Positions 1 to 10,423 of a stretch of 41,144 nucleotides of DNA are shown here, in pieces. The translations under genes were made by a program, and so were the position numbers. The first letter of the stretch is position 1. Every line of letters begins with the position of its first letter. A model generated the notes under the pieces. The model saw only the letters and a list, made by a program, of their open reading frames with translations. It was not told the origin of the DNA and did no database searches. Origin of the DNA: Seminavis robusta (taxonomy: Eukaryota > Bacillariophyta > Bacillariophyceae > Naviculales > Naviculaceae); contig CAICTM010000968.1 in assembly GCA_903772945.1 (NCBI GenBank), positions 1 to 41,144 of the forward strand. The letters are read 5' to 3'.

Positions 1-2014
1 GAAAAGAGAGAGATCCCAATGTTTCTTTCTTGAGCGTCCCTGTTTTGTCTGGGAGCTTTCTTGGTGAAGTGTGTGATTAATGTTGCCTGACTTTTGTTTC
101 ATATTGACAAGCGGCACATTTAGGATGCTCCCCGACCTTGCTGTCTAAAGCAAACCGAAACCCTTCTTGTCTAAGAAACCAACCCAACCCAAGAGATTGG
201 ACATGGGAGAAGGACAGTTGTCCCAACTTGTAATGCCATTGCAGCCAGTTTTGTCAAAAATAGAAAGGTTCCGTTGTTTGGATGTAGAACTGAAGTCATT
301 GCCTGTAGAGAAGAGAGTGCCTTTCCTTTGGGGAACAGAGTAAGTCGTGGTAGAAAACTGGAGTCAAAATTCATTTGTAGCATTTTCTTTCTCCATCTGA
401 ATGCCATTCAGCATGGTCGTGGTAGATCTCTAAAGTGATCGCTGATGTTTGCATGTTTTTGGGTCTAAGTCCTTGATGGGACAAGAAAAAGCTTGAGGGC
501 TTAGGAGTCTGTTTGGAAGATCAGGATGAATAAGAACCTGCTCCCGAAAATGACACAACATTTGCTTGCTCATCTCAAAGTCTCCCAATCAGTAGTTGCC
601 GATGTACTCAATGCTCAGACCTCCAGAGATACCTCCTAGGATATTGGTTCGAAAAAGCTTTCTGATAGAATTTGGTCAACATCACTGAAAGTATTGTGGA
701 AAGAATAGGAACATCCACATAACAACAATAGCACTGAAGACATATGGGAAATAAGAAGTGACTTGGGCAAAAGGATCATTAGAAGATTGGATGCGTTGTT
801 GGAGAGCCAGCATGTGTGGTGCCGTGAGACTGTGTGTCTTTCAGTTCTCCTTGCATTGATCGATAGCTTCGGAGTTGTTTTCTAAAAGGCAAGATCACTG
901 GAGAGCTGAATGATTGTGCCCAGCGACTGAGTTCCCAATGACTCCAACGGAGGCCCATCAGCTTGTATCTCGACAGGGTTCTGTTAGCCCGACATTGCGA
1001 GGAAGCCTGGTTGGAGTTGGGGGTTGAGAAGAGGCCGACATAGGTGTCCTTAAGAGTTAATTTATGCTTTAAGAAGAGACATCGGTGTACACAGGTCCAA
1101 GAGAATCATTCTGGGAATTGACAAGTCTGAGTCTGGGTCTGGGCTGACTGGATCAAAATGTTTGGCCGATTGAAGCGTGGAAGAACAAGTTTGGTGATGC
1201 AAGAGAGCCACTGAAGAAATGGTATAACCTTTGAACTTTAGAAGCAAGTTGTAAAACCAAAGAAGACCAAAACACACATCCGCACCCGGAGACATAGTCC
1301 AATGATGATACATCAGGAAAGGAGATGGGATCAGCCCTTTTAGTGTGGGGACTGTACACAAGGTTGTTCCCTCCAAGAGTCAGGTCTGGAATTTGAAATG
1401 TATTTGATCATGTCTGCAATGCAGACTCATTTTCTCCCTCCAATACATGAGAAGGATAAAGACCGAGATAGAAGGGCATAAATGGGGCAATAAAATAGGC
1501 AATGAGAAACACCGTTGCCAAGTGTGGGACTTGCCAACCGGTCACATGAAAGCGCACAGTGAGGTAACTACAAGAGAGCTGAGGTCTCGTCAGAACTGAG
1601 ATCGACCGCTGCAAGGTTCACCTGCATAGAGTCAAAATCATACCCAACATTAGGACTGGTGTGGACAAAATCATCAGTGTCCAGAACAGGGACATCAGCA
1701 GCGGGACATAGGTAATCCCATGGCGGAAGAAGCAAGGTTGCCACCAGCAGTGATTGGGGCAGGATGCTGGCAGCGGGTGGTGGAGGAGTGTTGCCATCGG
1801 AAGAGGGTGCCTTGTAAGGAAACTTACGGAACCCACGATGTCACTGGTGAAATGGGCACTGGTGCCTTTGGAGAAACCTTCCACAGTTGCGACAGTATTT
1901 AGCAACTACCTTGCCATCACAGAAATGGTGTGTTGGGCATCATCGGGAATGTTCTCCCGTGGAGGCATGGATGCAAGCTTGTCTTTGATAAGAGTTGTGA
2001 GCTTGGAGTTGGTT
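1..2014 (-). pseudogene. Copia protease / pre-integrase region remnant
   Basis: This is downstream of gag in element orientation. Near 407-171 a minus-strand frame reads through residues resembling the segment before a GAG-pre-integrase domain. In the same frame at about 130-90 it continues into HPKCAACQYETKVRQ, the CXXC half of the integrase zinc finger, followed by a stop. Between 400 and 2000 only short broken frames are seen, and I cannot point to an intact aspartyl protease motif. The piece is clearly decayed and leaves the window at base 1. Confidence 0.5.
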
Positions 2015-3560
2015 TCAGCAACTCAGACCGTTGTCCTTGGGAGCACCTCGCTTAGGACATGCTGGATCGTTTCTATGATGATTCAGTAGCTCCAAATCAA
2101 AGCAGCGCCTCACGAGGACGGGTCCGCCCTGGCTGACCCACTGTTTCGATCCTGGGTGAGACCCCAACTTTTGCCTCAACTGCTTTGTCAATTGCTGCCT
2201 GGAAGCTTTGGCCTGGGATCCCTTGGATCCAAGATTTTGGGCAGGCTCATAAGTTTTCTGGTTGATGAGGACCCGATAGAGGGCATCCAAGTCATTTAAA
2301 GTGTCGAGTGCTTCCAATGTTTGTTCCCATAGTTGCTATCAATCCGTTGATGTCACTTTTGACAACAAGCTCATGGATTTGGATCGAAAGTATGGACAAC
2401 CACAGCACAGGAGACCTCTCAGGGATGTGCTGGTTAGTTCAGGCATGGGACCACTGGACATGAAGTTTCAATCGAACCTTTGATGATCTTGCTTGCATCG
2501 AACAACATACATGGAAACATTCTCCCCAGGGAACTTGGTGATGTCCAAGTGAAGTAGCCTGGCTTTGAGGGTTTCAATCTACTGAGAGAAGGTCTGTAGA
2601 TTTTCTGCAGAAGAGCCAAGAGAATTGGGGCCCATTGTGTTTGGCTCTGGAACATATGATTTGAGTTGCTCCTGGAGAGAATCAGTGCAAGAATTTAGAA
2701 ACAGCCTTTCCTGACACAGGCAAGGTTTGTCAAATCATACTGGCAAACAGGATGTTTGCTAGAGTTCCATGCATCGATGAGTCCGACCCATTGACTGTGA
2801 GGTCCTGATGCCATTTTTCCATCATAGACTCTGAGACCTGTCCAGGAGCAGTGAACATGTTGATTGTATTAATAGTGTTGGTATTGAGATCTCCAACAAC
2901 AAGCTGAAAGACCCCTTCCATTCCATGCTCTGTCATCATACTCTCAAAGGCGATAAGAGAGGCCAGCACATGAGACCCAGAAGCATTGGACTCAGTACGA
3001 GTGGAGAATAGTAGACTGGTGGAATCCTTCAGTCCTTTCTTGCATGCCAATTCGATAGGCTGGAGTGTGGTGTGATGTTTCAGATGGTCGTCACCGTGGA
3101 AACCCCTGAGGCATAGGGGTGCTTTGAGGTTCCTTTCCCAGTCCATCTGAGCCAGATCCTGTCCAGGCTCCAGTGTGGTTGATACCTCCAAGCCGAGGGG
3201 CTTCTGTAAGCTTGGTCTTCTCTTTGGTTTTCCCAATGTGCTGGAGGAGCTCCTGGAATTGAACTGCGGTCAATGGTGCTGCAGTCATGGTTGGAGGATC
3301 AGATGGTGGGATGATTGGATCAGATTCAAAGAAGGCTTGTCTGAAGCCTTGTGGACTGAACAGGATGCTGATGCTGGCGCTGCTGTTGAAGATGAAGATG
3401 CTGAGGCAGAGGAAGCGTCGTCAAGGTCCATCAAGTGAGAGGAGCGCGGTGGATCAGTCAATCGAGATCGAGGCTGGAAATCAACAACAGAGAAGCAGCA
3501 GCGGTGGTGATGGCAACAAGAGGAGAGGGCAACAAGAGTCCGGTGGATACCAGTCATCGA
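2015..3560 (-). pseudogene. Copia gag remnant
   Basis: Several minus-strand frames together read like one copia gag. There is a Ser/Ala-rich N-terminal part (about 3557-3285), a central part containing NTINMFTAPGQVSESMM (about 3236-2730), and then FPGENVSMYVV-like sequence near 2530. The C-terminal part (2317-2015) contains LEALDTLNDLDALYRVL and a degenerate zinc knuckle, CFDLELLNHHRNDPACPKRG, in which the second cysteine of CX2C is lost. Frameshifts and stops separate these blocks, so no full product can be made. The gag call comes from position after the LTR and the knuckle-like motif; the family call is moderately sure. Confidence 0.6.
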
Positions 3561-3607
3561 GTCAATCGAAGATGGAATTTATGAGCTTTATTGTTGTTGT
3601 TCTTCGC

Positions 3608-4300
3608 GTCGTTTGGATCTTCGAACGCGAGTTCGGCGAATCGGTCGCGTCGTGCGAGTTTGGCGAATCGGTCGAATCGGTTGTTTGAATGATTAGAACA
3701 ACTTCAAGCCAGTTCAACGACCAACTGCAAAAGCCAGTTCAAACGACCAATGCCGTTCTTTGTAAGCAACAACAACAACGAGCTGTTGTTGTCATCCGTG
3801 TGGATGTTCATGGTCGAGTTAATGAAAAGTGAGGATCTGAAGCATGACTCAAGAAACGACCGATCGCTCTCAAGAAAAGACTTAAGCTCAGGTGATTCGA
3901 TCCCATAATAGAGGGTGAAATGGCTTCCGAAGCATGACTCAATGCATGACACACAAGCCGAGCCTTATATATGCAGTCAAGCCTCATTTTTCGCTGAATT
4001 TTGTTAACTCGGGCCGATCGATCCGATCCATGCTGAAGCTGAGCAGGGAGGCGTGACGATGGCCTGACTTTACCGGTGATAGAGATAACAGTAGTAGCAG
4101 TAGAATTAGCATTAGCAGCATTAGTAGCGTCTTCTTTAGCGCTTGGCTGATAGTAAAAGGTGGACTCCCATAGGAGTCCAGGTCCCCATCGCGATTTCGA
4201 TCAACGACAGGATGAAAGGTGGACTCCTGTAGGAGTCCATGGTTGCGATTGCTTACGAGCGAATCACCAACAAGAGGAGGATTGCTTACGAGCGAATCCA
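3608..4300 (-). repeat. Copia leader with short direct repeats and hairpins
   Basis: Between gag and the primer site the leader carries several small repeats. Two perfect hairpins with 8-bp stems (TGGACTCC/GGAGTCCA) and different 4-nt loops lie at 4161-4180 and 4220-4239. The 18-mer ATTGCTTACGAGCGAATC occurs at 4248-4265 and 4281-4298. GGCGAATCGGTCG occurs twice near 3637-3673, and GAAGCATGACTCA near 3840 and 3930. An AACAACAAC/GTTGTTGTT inverted repeat lies near 3769-3791. Such structure would suit packaging or translation control of retroelement RNA, but that role is inference. Confidence 0.6.
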
Positions 4301-4442
4301 AGGGATTAAGTTGCAATAAGGGGAAGGACTACCGTATGAAGAGTGCAAGAGGAAACTCTGGACAATCTGCATCAAGAGTAGCGCAATCCATTGATAACCA
4401 TAAGGGATAGACATATAAGAATAAGAATGAGTAACATCTCAT

Positions 4443-4459
4443 AACCTCGCATGCTACCA
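4443..4459 (-). promoter_or_regulatory. Primer-binding site for reverse transcription
   Basis: The plus strand here reads AACCTCGCATGCTACCA, which looks like the 3' end of a tRNA including the CCA tail, and it directly touches the LTR end. The element RNA (minus strand) would therefore pair with a tRNA 3' end. Initiator methionine tRNA is the usual primer for this class; matching it to this organism's tRNA is inference. Confidence 0.7.
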
Positions 4460-4612
4460 TGCGACAATACCATTGTGGATTGATTAATCTAACGATCTAA
4501 GAGATGTAAAGTTTGTATTTCCAAATAAGTGAGCAGTTATTGAATTATTTTCTAGAATAAGCCTGCTAATTGTAAAGCTGTAAAGCTGAATTGTAAGCTG
4601 TATCCCGTCGCA
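4460..4612 (-). repeat. 5' LTR (153 bp) of the copia element
   Basis: The repeat is bounded by TGCGAC and GTCGCA, giving the usual TG...CA ends with a 6-bp terminal inverted repeat. Its inner end abuts a tRNA-like primer site at 4443-4459. The same 150-153 bp unit occurs at 30529-30681 and 35338-35487, which fixes both ends. It contains a short internal repeat of TGTAAAGCTG-like units near its U3 end. The flanking base run after 4612 begins ggaat, a possible target-site duplication that cannot be tested because the other end is outside the window. Confidence 0.85.
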
Positions 4613-5074
4613 GGAATACCAGTCAACTGCAATAGGATGGATAGGACCGTATGGATTTGTCTTCAGCTTGACCAGGAAGGAAATGCAGCAACGAAAGAGG
4701 GTATACTTGGGTGGTTCAAATATTCCAACAGGACTTAGGAGCGTGTTAAAGAACTCCATAATGTCATTCTTCCAGCGAGGATCGATACAAGACCCCCATC
4801 AATCGATACAGTCAGCGATGTCACAGAAATCTGGAGGAAGGGGAAGTGCTTGACCATTAATAATCAAGCACTGCACCACCTCAAGAGAAAAGGTGGATGA
4901 TGGAACAAGATAGTAGTTGTTAGGACGGAAATGTGACCTGTCACCACGATTCTTGAGCAGCAACCACTTGGTATGGAAGGCCGTACGAGTCAACTTCACA
5001 GAATTGAATGGGAATAGATGTCCATTCTGTACAACGAAGTGAGTGAAAGCTTCTTTTGTGCAAACAGCAGGCAT
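4613..5074 (-). pseudogene. Interrupted coding-like frame next to the LTR, unknown function
   Basis: From an ATG at 5074 a minus-strand frame runs 91 codons to a TGA (4799-4801). It then stays open in the same frame until the LTR boundary at 4612, for about 153 codons in all, with residues such as ALPLPPDFCDIADCID before the stop and DPRWKNDIMEFFNTLL after it. The read-through across one stop and the coincidence of its end with the LTR suggest an older gene, or another element, cut by the copia insertion. I do not recognise the family. An alternative is chance openness of one frame. Confidence 0.35.
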
Positions 5075-6517
5075 TGTACAACCACTGATAAAGATGCGAC
5101 GACTGCTGAAGATAGTTGTGTTCGATGCCGAAATTGTGAGATGGGTTTTATGAGATGAAGCGGAACATAGCTACGAACCTCTCCTGTAGAGCTTGTACTG
5201 GTAGCGATCAGCCAATTGGTGCGCAGTATTCGTTGAGTGATTCTTTTTAGCTCGGCTAACTCGGTGCAACTGACACCACTGTGTAAATTAGTGTACTAGC
5301 ATGGCTGGCGACTTTGCACCGACACGAATGAGTCCTCTATTTTACTGTCTAAATTGTACTGTTTCGATTCAAACCTATGGTGACCTCAATCGAATAGGTA
5401 TGGACAACAATAGGTACAACAATCAGCTCAACAATCTACGAGCTATGTACGTGAAATCTGTTGGTCTGGTACGACTCCAGTAAGTAAGGTACTGGTACCT
5501 GGTACTATGATACCAGCTAACAGTGGTGGAGCTCAGTACAGGTAGTTGCGCGAGGAGGACGGGCTGTCGCGCGCTCACTGGTATCAACCACTAAAGTGTT
5601 GAACTGTGTTGACAGAATTAGGTGGTGTCGCCACCAAAATTGAAGTAAAGCGTCTTTAAATGCCTCAGACGATATGATGGTACTCTCATAAATCCGGACT
5701 TTATCGTGGACTTCATGGACAAAAGTAGGTTCTGATGAGGTGTCGAAAACGGCACAGCATGCTTACTAGTATGCATACATGTAGCTAGAGTCCGGGCACA
5801 CGGTGGTACCTGGGGTACTGGATTGTATGGGTGCAATAATGTTCCAGCGAATCCAAACTGATATTTTCGTGTTTGCTTTGCGTGTCGCAGTTGCAGAGTA
5901 CTGAAGTACTATTAATAGTACTATTTACAGTAGCTACGCCAGTATTAATAAGCTTAGCTTAAGGTCCTCATAATCAGTACAGTACTCGAGCTGTAGTTTT
6001 TTACACTTATGGATCAAGTCACTTGATGCAATGAGATTCATAAAACCCGCAAAGAGATACGGTTTTAAGAAACCTAGTATAAATGTTCAAGTAAATCAGC
6101 GTTAAACCGGCTACGATTGACCATTTATTTCATGTTTTTGACCACCATTTCAATACCGGTTGTATGACAGGACTAAAGCTTTCTAAATGAGTTATCGAAA
6201 TACTAGGAACTTTCTTGTGACCATTCTTCCATTTACAGCTCAGGTGGACAAAACAGAGGATCTTACGTCTTCTAATTACGACCACCTTCATGTCTACATA
6301 AGTCTTTAAAAAAAGGCTAAAGACTTCAGAAATCATGACAGAACTTTGACCATCGTTGATCTTTGCCGCTTTGCCGACGTTGCGTTGCATACACTCCAGA
6401 CTTGAATATAAGAAACTCCACTATAAGAAAGCGAGCCCTGAGATTTTAGAAAATGTTAAGAAAATCTTGATGCTGAAATATCACAGACTTGTAAGAAAGC
6501 TTCCCAGTATTAAGACC
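5075..6517. other. AT-rich spacer without a supported gene
   Basis: Only short frames of unconvincing composition occur here. The stretch holds clusters of self-complementary words: GGTACC/TACCAG near 5490-5515, and CATACATGTAGCTAG with GGTACC near 5770-5815. I see no RNA gene or domain. Boundaries of the Harbinger-type element that follows may lie here, but I could not find a convincing terminal inverted repeat by eye. Confidence 0.5.
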
Positions 6518-6952
6518 TCAAAGCGTAAGAAATACTACTAGTCTGACACCATGAAAATGCTTCAAACTTGTGCTTACATCTGCAAAATTTTCTGCCTCAC
6601 GGCAGACACAGTGATCACCATCTCTATTTGATCCAACCCAATTTATGAGTCCTGAGCAAGTTGAACCAAAAGGCCCAGGTTCATTGGGTGTATCCAAGTA
6701 CTGACCTGCTTGACCCAGAAGCATAGTAAGAAAGTCTTCAATGCTGAAATTGGCTTGTTTTGTTAGAAAGGAACTGAGGGTCAAAAATGGTGCTGCACGG
6801 TAAGAGCGTGTCCCGACAACTCCAGAATAATCTTCATTCTTGATTTCAATTTTCGGTAAATGGTTTGTGCGAGGGGAAATCAAAAGCCTAAAATCAAGTT
6901 TGCCTCCCGACCACCTACCGATTTTTTGGGTTCTTGATTTCGATTCCCGCAA
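6518..6952 (-). CDS. Open frame of 144 codons upstream of the transposase, unrecognised
   Basis: A minus-strand frame is open across 144 codons. Its composition is protein-like, for example QYLDTPNEPGPFGSTCSGL and NRDGDHCVCREAENFADV. The first codon of the frame is TTG and no ATG with good context is seen, so this could be an internal exon or a decayed gene end. It lies divergent from the transposase at 7087. PIF/Harbinger elements often carry a second, Myb-like gene, but no Myb repeat tryptophans are recognisable here. Function unknown. Confidence 0.25.
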   Translation of the reverse strand: MRESKSRTQKIGRWSGGKLDFRLLISPRTNHLPKIEIKNEDYSGVVGTRSYRAAPFLTLSSFLTKQANFSIEDFLTMLLGQAGQYLDTPNEPGPFGSTCSGLINWVGSNRDGDHCVCREAENFADVSTSLKHFHGVRLVVFLTL

Positions 6953-7086
6953 GCCACATCCTTAGTGATGGCTCCAAATCCATGACGTAATCTGGATGAT
7001 GTAATATTTTTTCCAACGAAAGATGTTCAACCTGCTTCTGTAGCTGAGACTGTTTGCATCGTTGCTTGTGTCCACAATGCCAGACT

Positions 7087-8276
7087 ATGCTGAATCTATT
7101 CCTTGTTCTGGTTGCCCTCTGTTGGCTAACGGTGTTAGGTGCTGGGGATGATGTTGAAGTCACGGAAGACCATCCTCGTTTGATGTTGATGCTGGTAGCA
7201 TTGCTGCTTTCAATTTTCCCAGAAGAATTCGGTTTTGACACTCCACGTATCCCCAGGCCTTCTGTATCCCCCATCGAGAGAACCAGGCGATTTGTCTCGG
7301 ACATATTCAAAGAGCTGGGTCCTGGATATGTTCGTCGTGCTTACAGAATGAACGCTGCCAGCTTCTGGAATCTCCATCGGCTTCTATATCCCTTCTTGAC
7401 TACCAGGACAACCAAGAAGGGGCCAAAGGGTGCTGCAAATGGTGTCATCACTTCCCCAGTCCGTCTGAGCTGTGCTATTCGATACTTCGCTGGAGGAAGA
7501 CCCGAAGACATTGCCCTTGTCCATGGAATATCCCATACACAGGTTTTCACAAGTGTTTGGATGGTAGTGGACGCGGTGAACTCGTGTGACTTGCTTTCAT
7601 TCAAATACCCAGAAAGTCACGCAGAACAGAGAGCAATCGCCGCTGGTTTCCAAAGCAAAAGTCAATCAGGATTTCACATCTGTGCTGGTGCAATTGATGG
7701 GATTCTTATCTGGACAGAGCGCTTCAGTGACGAAGAGTGTCTTCTGGCCCAGTGTGGTCCAAAGAAATTCTTTTGTGGCAGGAAGCACAAGTTTGGTCTA
7801 AACATGCAAGGTCTCTGCGACAGCGAGAACAGGTTCCTGGACGTTGCCATCCAACATCCTGCGTCAACATCAGACTTTCTTGCCTTCTCTACGTCTTCTC
7901 TCTATCATAAACTGGAACAAGATGGGTTTCTTGCACCTGGTCTTGCCATATTTGGAGATGCAGCTTACACAAACAATCGCTATTTTGTTACACCGTTCAA
8001 ATCAGTGTCGTCTGGTCCCAGAGATGACTTCAACTATTATCAATCGCAGGTATGTGCCATGCTTGACGAAAACGTCCATTCTGTCAATTATCTCACTTGT
8101 GCCGTATACCAATGCAAAAGCTGCGTATTAAGATCGAATGCACTTTTGGGATGCTTGTTGCAAGGTGGAGCATTCTTCGCAGAGCTCTTCCCAGTCAGAT
8201 GGGTATCCGTAAGGTCACATCCCTGGTCATGTGTCTTTGCCGCCTCCACAACTTCTGCATTATTGAGTTTCTCTGA
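7087..8276 (+). CDS. PIF/Harbinger-type DDE transposase, two exons
   Basis: This is the endonuclease of a DNA transposon that cuts and rejoins element ends. Exons are 7087-8049 and 8121-8276 (372 aa). The 71-bp intron starts GTATGT and ends AAAAG. Without splicing the frame runs on but loses the end of the domain. With splicing the product reads YYQSQ|LRIKIECTFGMLVARW, which supplies the third acidic residue. The catalytic triad is D204 (CAGAIDG), D291 (FGDAAY) and E327 (IECTFG), followed by the usual CRLHNFCI end. The family is the nuclease of PF13359 (DDE_Tnp_4). The ATG at 7087 is the first in frame; the hydrophobic first 18 residues are odd for a nuclear enzyme, so the true start may be further in or on an upstream exon. 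No stop or frameshift is seen, so it may be recent. Terminal inverted repeats were not found. Confidence 0.8.
8050..8120 (+). other. Intron of the Harbinger-type transposase
   Basis: The donor CAG|GTATGTG and the acceptor ...GCAAAAG|CTGCG join two phase-0 exons. Support comes from the restored family motif IECTFG and the RLHNF end in the second exon. Confidence 0.8.
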
Positions 8277-9514
8277 AGCAGTTTCACCATGCTCTCCCCT
8301 TCTACTAGGCCTGGTTTTCCTTTGATTCTCTGCGCACAACAAGCTCTCGACCAAGCTCAATTTGAAAGCAGCGTCTACCCACGAGGGAGGCGAGTCGTCA
8401 GCATTGAAGTCAGCACCTCGTGTGGGGGCATCCAAATGGCAACTTGGGTCTGGTGCAGTCTAGACAACGCTATCTAACTTGAGCGAGTTGAAAGTCTGCC
8501 TGCTGGTACTCTAGTGCATAATCTATCAAACAAGTTACAGCCAGTCTGGGTGCTGGTGTGGAGCAACATAGTTTCTAAAGACCTGAAGAAGCCCGAGGGC
8601 TCGTTCGAGGACTGGTACGGTAGCTGCCAGTGAGCATTTAGATCCTGTTCGGCAGAGGCGAGTAAATAACTACGTGTGGTTGTTCAAGGTCTCGCTAGCA
8701 AAGCGTGAAGGTAGGTAGCAAAAAGATCCCCATTTTGCCTAGGACCTAAACCTTCCACAGTCGTTCTATTCACACATTCACACGGTACCAGCCATGCTAC
8801 CGGTATGGGTTCCCTTTCCCCTTTCCCATCATGGCATGCTGCTGTATGCTAAGAGTGCTCCGTTGGCGGTACCAGGTACATGTAGGTGGCGGGGTTGCCA
8901 CAATATCCTTGCCAAAACCACGGTGAATCATAATGAATCACAGCTGCTCCTGGTTGTCAATACCACGGGTAATCACAGGTGCTCCTGTCCCGTAATAACC
9001 TGAATACGCGGTTTCATACAAGGAGTTAAAGGCATAGTGTTTCAGGCTTTACTAGGTGAATCGCAAATAAGAATACGACCCCCTTTCTGAAATTCGCGTC
9101 GTCTATTATCTAATGATTAGGCTGAAGGCCAAAACCGCTTTTAATTGTGCCTTCCCGTGGTGTGGAAGGGTCTGCGGTCACCATGACCAGCAAAGTCATC
9201 CTAGGTAGATCATAAGTCGTAGAAGCCAGTTTTTAGATAAGCCCCTCCTAAGTTTTTTAAAAGCATTGTTCCACCGAAGCATGTATCGACATCAAGACAA
9301 ATCCACGAATACATCCACCCAATTTGCCACCCATGCTGTGCCGTTTTCCATCGCCATTCCCTTCTTTTGAGGCTGTTGCTCACAATCACAACCACAGAGA
9401 AAAGCAAAGCAACAACAAAGAGCCAGTGAACAGCAACAACACAACTTGCTCATAATAGTATCAAATCAGCAATTACCTTTCATCTCTTCGTTCCAGCATA
9501 AAAACAAACGCACC
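8277..9514. other. Spacer between transposase and DUF6824 gene
   Basis: No convincing gene is seen. Notable are words such as CTACCGGTAT (about 8798), GGTACC and TACATGTAG (about 8868-8885), typical of other spacers in this window. CA-rich sequence (AACAACAACACAAC, 9405-9445) just before the next gene is probably its 5' leader. The 3' end of the transposon should lie here but was not located. Confidence 0.5.
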
Positions 9515-10423
9515 ATGTCCTTTACCTCTAAATCAGGCGCTACCTACCTCGGCAGTGGCTTCACACCTGGAGAAAAGGATGTGATTGTTGGAAGAGGCAA
9601 AGTGTGCTACAAGCACAGTGGCAACCTTCGTCTGGCTGGCATCGCCCAATCTGTTTTGGGGACTTACAGTGCACCGGAGGCAACCAAGAAGTCCAAAACT
9701 GACTTGATCAAGAACATTGTCAGTCAAGTCCGTGCCAGTAGTCCCGATGGAGGCTTTGTCAAGTTTGACAGTGAGAATGGCCAGTGGTTTGAGGTTGGAG
9801 ATCGAGTGGCCCGGGAAAAGGTATCACAGACTTTCCGTGACGCTTTGACTGATCAATACAAGTCTAGTTCTACCTCGAAGACCCTCAAGAGGCGCCAAGA
9901 GAGAATTACGCGACAGACCAGTATCGGATCCACCAGGATGGAAACCACCAGCGAGCCCATGATGATCACGGAGAGTCCTCGTGTCATGTCCTTCCACGAG
10001 AGCCCTCGCGTCCCAACCATTCCAAACAGACGATCATTTGCAGAGAGCCCCCGTGGTCTCCCCACAATGCAGTTTTCTGGACAGGTCCCTGGTTTCCGAA
10101 CACCCGCATCACCCATGCTGGTGTCCCCACTCCAGGATAGCCCAGCATTCCCAGGCTCAGCATTCACCAGCCCAGGGATGCCCAGTCCAGGAATGCCCAG
10201 CCCTGGCATGGCCTCAGCTTCTCCGTCGTTGTCATCGCTCTCTTCGCCCCTATACAACAGTGGTCTAGGGTCGATGCACGAGAGTCCCTCTAGCCTGCGC
10301 CTTGCCTATGCTATCGCTGAGCGCAGACGGCGCCTGACTGGGCTCGTCTTGGCCGCTAATCGCAACCCTGTCCAGCACCCTAGCCAAACATTTGCCGGAT
10401 TGAACCAGCAGCAATTCCGATAG
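9515..10423 (+). CDS. DUF6824 domain protein with Ser/Pro repeats
   Basis: A 302-residue protein; the ATG at 9515 (CACCATGTCC) is the first good start, about 70 nt into a leader. Residues 20-115 match the DUF6824 domain common in diatoms: DVIVGRGKVCYKHSGN near 22-37, a TKKSKTDLIKNIV helix, then GGFVKFDSENGQWFEVGD and REKVSQTFRD. The function of the domain is not established; the basic segment after it (KTLKRRQERITRQ) could be a nuclear signal. The C-terminal half is disordered and repetitive: three ESPR motifs and a fourth ESPS, then SPGMP units in tandem (about 10170-10210). These SP sites are candidate targets for proline-directed kinases, which is inference. No intron is seen. The next gene converges on it. 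Confidence 0.85.
   Translation: MSFTSKSGATYLGSGFTPGEKDVIVGRGKVCYKHSGNLRLAGIAQSVLGTYSAPEATKKSKTDLIKNIVSQVRASSPDGGFVKFDSENGQWFEVGDRVAREKVSQTFRDALTDQYKSSSTSKTLKRRQERITRQTSIGSTRMETTSEPMMITESPRVMSFHESPRVPTIPNRRSFAESPRGLPTMQFSGQVPGFRTPASPMLVSPLQDSPAFPGSAFTSPGMPSPGMPSPGMASASPSLSSLSSPLYNSGLGSMHESPSSLRLAYAIAERRRRLTGLVLAANRNPVQHPSQTFAGLNQQQFR

Larger units (their letters stand above)
1..4612 (-). mobile_element. Degenerate Ty1/copia LTR retrotransposon, 5' portion, cut by window edge
   Basis: Read on the minus strand, this stretch has the order of a copia element: LTR (4460-4612), primer-binding site (4443-4459), leader, gag remnant (about 3560-2015), a protease region, and near the left edge the end of a pre-integrase zinc finger (HPKCAACQ, about 90-130). 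The rest of pol lies outside the window. Reading frames are broken by many stops and shifts, so this is an old, inactive copy. Its LTR is about 97% identical by eye to the LTRs at 30529-30681 and 35338-35487, so all three belong to one family. Assignment to copia rests on domain order plus the RT/RNase H fragments linked to the sister LTRs; the subfamily (probably one of the diatom CoDi groups) is inference. Confidence 0.8.

Noticed and set aside
3491..3505. GACTC-rich or CAA-rich simple repeats in the leader as a microsatellite or CRISPR-like array
   Set aside because: Units are few and short, with no regular spacers; they are better described as retroelement leader repeats.
7054..7086. Transposase start at a TTG codon at 7054
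   Set aside because: TTG starts are not expected in nuclear genes; the first in-frame ATG is at 7087.
8121..8325. Unspliced C-terminus of the transposase running to 8325
   Set aside because: It is Cys/Ser-rich, unlike the family, and lacks the catalytic Glu; the spliced frame restores both motif and C-terminus.
9446..9514. Longer N-terminus of the DUF6824 protein
   Set aside because: It would start at TTG and translates leader-like sequence; the ATG at 9515 sits in good context directly before the domain.
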